This document shows positions 4,811 through 5,631 of a stretch of 5,631 nucleotides of DNA, piece by piece (the stretch's first letter is position 1; each line of letters opens with the position of its first letter). This DNA comes from Balneolaceae bacterium (lineage in GTDB: Bacteria; Bacteroidota; Rhodothermia; Balneolales; Balneolaceae), in NCBI GenBank assembly GCA_003555185.1, contig PWFZ01000011.1, forward strand, positions 1-5,631. The letters run 5' to 3'. The notes below the pieces were generated by a model, which was not told the DNA's origin, did not search any database, and saw only the letters and a program-made list of their open reading frames with translations. Both the position numbers and the translations under genes were made by a program.

Positions 4811-5631
4811 ATGAAATCATTCTTGGCTACTACGTTTTCATTTATTCTACTATTCACTCTTTCAGTCACCCAACTAAATGCACAGGGACTTACCGCTGAG
4901 GATATCGTAAAAATTGAGTCAGTGGGTGCAGTTTCCATGAGTCCTGATGGAAATCATATAGCCTATACATTGAGTGTCCCGCGTACGGCGGAAGATGAAA
5001 TCGGACGAAGTTATTCCGAACTCTACATCATCCCCGAAAATGCCGCGCATACCATCCCTATCATCGAGAAACCAAACAGTGCAGGATCGCCACAGTGGGG
5101 TGAAGACGGCAGACTCTATTTTATGAGTCAGATTGAGGATCATCACGATCAAACACAGGTTTATTCCGTAAACCGCTCTGGAAATGATTTGCAAATGCAT
5201 ACCTCAGCAGAGCACGGACTCACGGCTTACGCATGGAGCAGTGATGGATCAGCGATTGCATATACAGCAATGGACCCTGTTTCCAGTGAACGGCAAGAGA
5301 GAATTGAGCAGGGATTTGATATGATTGTAGCCGGAGAAAATGAGCGCTTTATGCGTCTTTGGGTTCAGCCTGAAAACGGCGATGCTGAAATCATCACGCC
5401 TGAAGAATTATTCGTATGGGACTTTTCGTGGGCGCCCGATGGCGAAAAGCTTTCGGTACGAATCAGCGATGAACCGGGAGCTGACCAGGGAGAAATGTAC
5501 ACGAGGATTGCAACCATCAACAAAGATGGCAGCGGTTTGATGGAGCTGATGAGTTCCCCTAAAAAGAAAACAACCATGAGCTGGTCACCCGATGGACAAA
5601 AACTCGCGATCTTGGCGGGCAAAGTTTACAG
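4811..5631 (+). CDS. Secreted S9-family peptidase (prolyl oligopeptidase type), N-terminal part, runs off the right edge
   Basis: The frame is open from ATG 4811 to the window end, giving 273 codons and two further bases. A signal peptide (MKSFL..., hydrophobic residues 4-19, probable cut after A24 in L-N-A-Q) is followed by 'GLTAEDIVKIESVGAVSMSPDGNHIAYTLSVP'-type sequence (residues 26-57), the standard opening of S9 dipeptidyl/acylaminoacyl-type peptidases. Propeller blades show repeated PD40/TolB-like motifs: 'SPDG' (44-47), 'GEDG' (97-100), 'SSDG' (143-146), 'APDG' (208-211) and 'SPDG' (259-262), each followed by a short hydrophobic strand. In this family the propeller gates a C-terminal alpha/beta-hydrolase domain with a Ser-Asp-His triad that cleaves short peptides. 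That domain would lie beyond the window, so activity cannot be checked here. It probably acts in the periplasm in peptide scavenging. The gene is separated from fluC-B by 124 bp with a likely terminator hairpin, so it is probably its own unit. A TolB-like propeller protein without a peptidase domain is the alternative. Confidence 0.88.
   Translation, partial: MKSFLATTFSFILLFTLSVTQLNAQGLTAEDIVKIESVGAVSMSPDGNHIAYTLSVPRTAEDEIGRSYSELYIIPENAAHTIPIIEKPNSAGSPQWGEDGRLYFMSQIEDHHDQTQVYSVNRSGNDLQMHTSAEHGLTAYAWSSDGSAIAYTAMDPVSSERQERIEQGFDMIVAGENERFMRLWVQPENGDAEIITPEELFVWDFSWAPDGEKLSVRISDEPGADQGEMYTRIATINKDGSGLMELMSSPKKKTTMSWSPDGQKLAILAGKVY

Noticed and set aside
4919..5622. Several short ORFs in other frames at the right end
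   Set aside because: They overlap the long open S9 peptidase frame, which has a signal peptide and repeated propeller motifs; the others look random.

Overview
The window looks like a chromosomal segment from a Gram-negative member of the Bacteroidota/Balneolota (FCB) group. The evidence is indirect: moderate-to-low GC, AT-rich intergenic DNA, mostly no Shine-Dalgarno sequence before the starts, three proteins with signal peptides ending in an Ala-Gln cleavage site, a DUF4159 protein, and intergenic palindromic repeats of a kind I associate with this group. Without a ribosomal marker the assignment remains an inference.

Layout, left to right. Positions 1-188 appear to be the 5' end of an insertion sequence, with the first 17 codons of an IS1182-like transposase on the minus strand at the edge. 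Three minus-strand genes follow in coordinate order: a secreted DUF4159 protein (222-893), a cation diffusion facilitator metal exporter (1151-2086) and an undecaprenyl-diphosphatase UppP/BacA homologue (2184-3044). A two-unit inverted palindromic repeat (954-1046) lies between the first two. A 122-bp divergent intergenic region (3045-3166) separates these from the plus-strand genes: a secreted, probably outer-membrane beta-barrel protein (3167-3880), two tandem overlapping CrcB/FluC fluoride channel subunits (3900-4295 and 4288-4686), and the first 273 codons of a secreted S9-family peptidase (4811 to the window end). A pair of AAACCTG(T/A)CAGG repeats that can fold into a long hairpin lies between the fluoride genes and the peptidase.

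How the genes work together. The plus-strand cluster is probably one transcription unit: barrel protein, then FluC-A, then FluC-B, with a 19-bp gap and then an 8-bp overlap. The two FluC subunits have opposite charge biases in their loops. This predicts opposite membrane orientations and hence an antiparallel heterodimeric fluoride exporter. The second subunit also has changed residues in the usual phenylalanine-box motif. The linked barrel protein is unrecognised, and a role in fluoride handling is speculation.

The two membrane proteins on the other strand both depart from textbook active sites: the UppP homologue lacks the second glutamate of the E-x-x-x-E motif, and the metal exporter has Glu/His where YiiP has Asp/Asp in transport site A. 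I see no phage, CRISPR or defence system here. The main points of interest are the asymmetric fluoride channel pair with its barrel partner and the two active-site variants.
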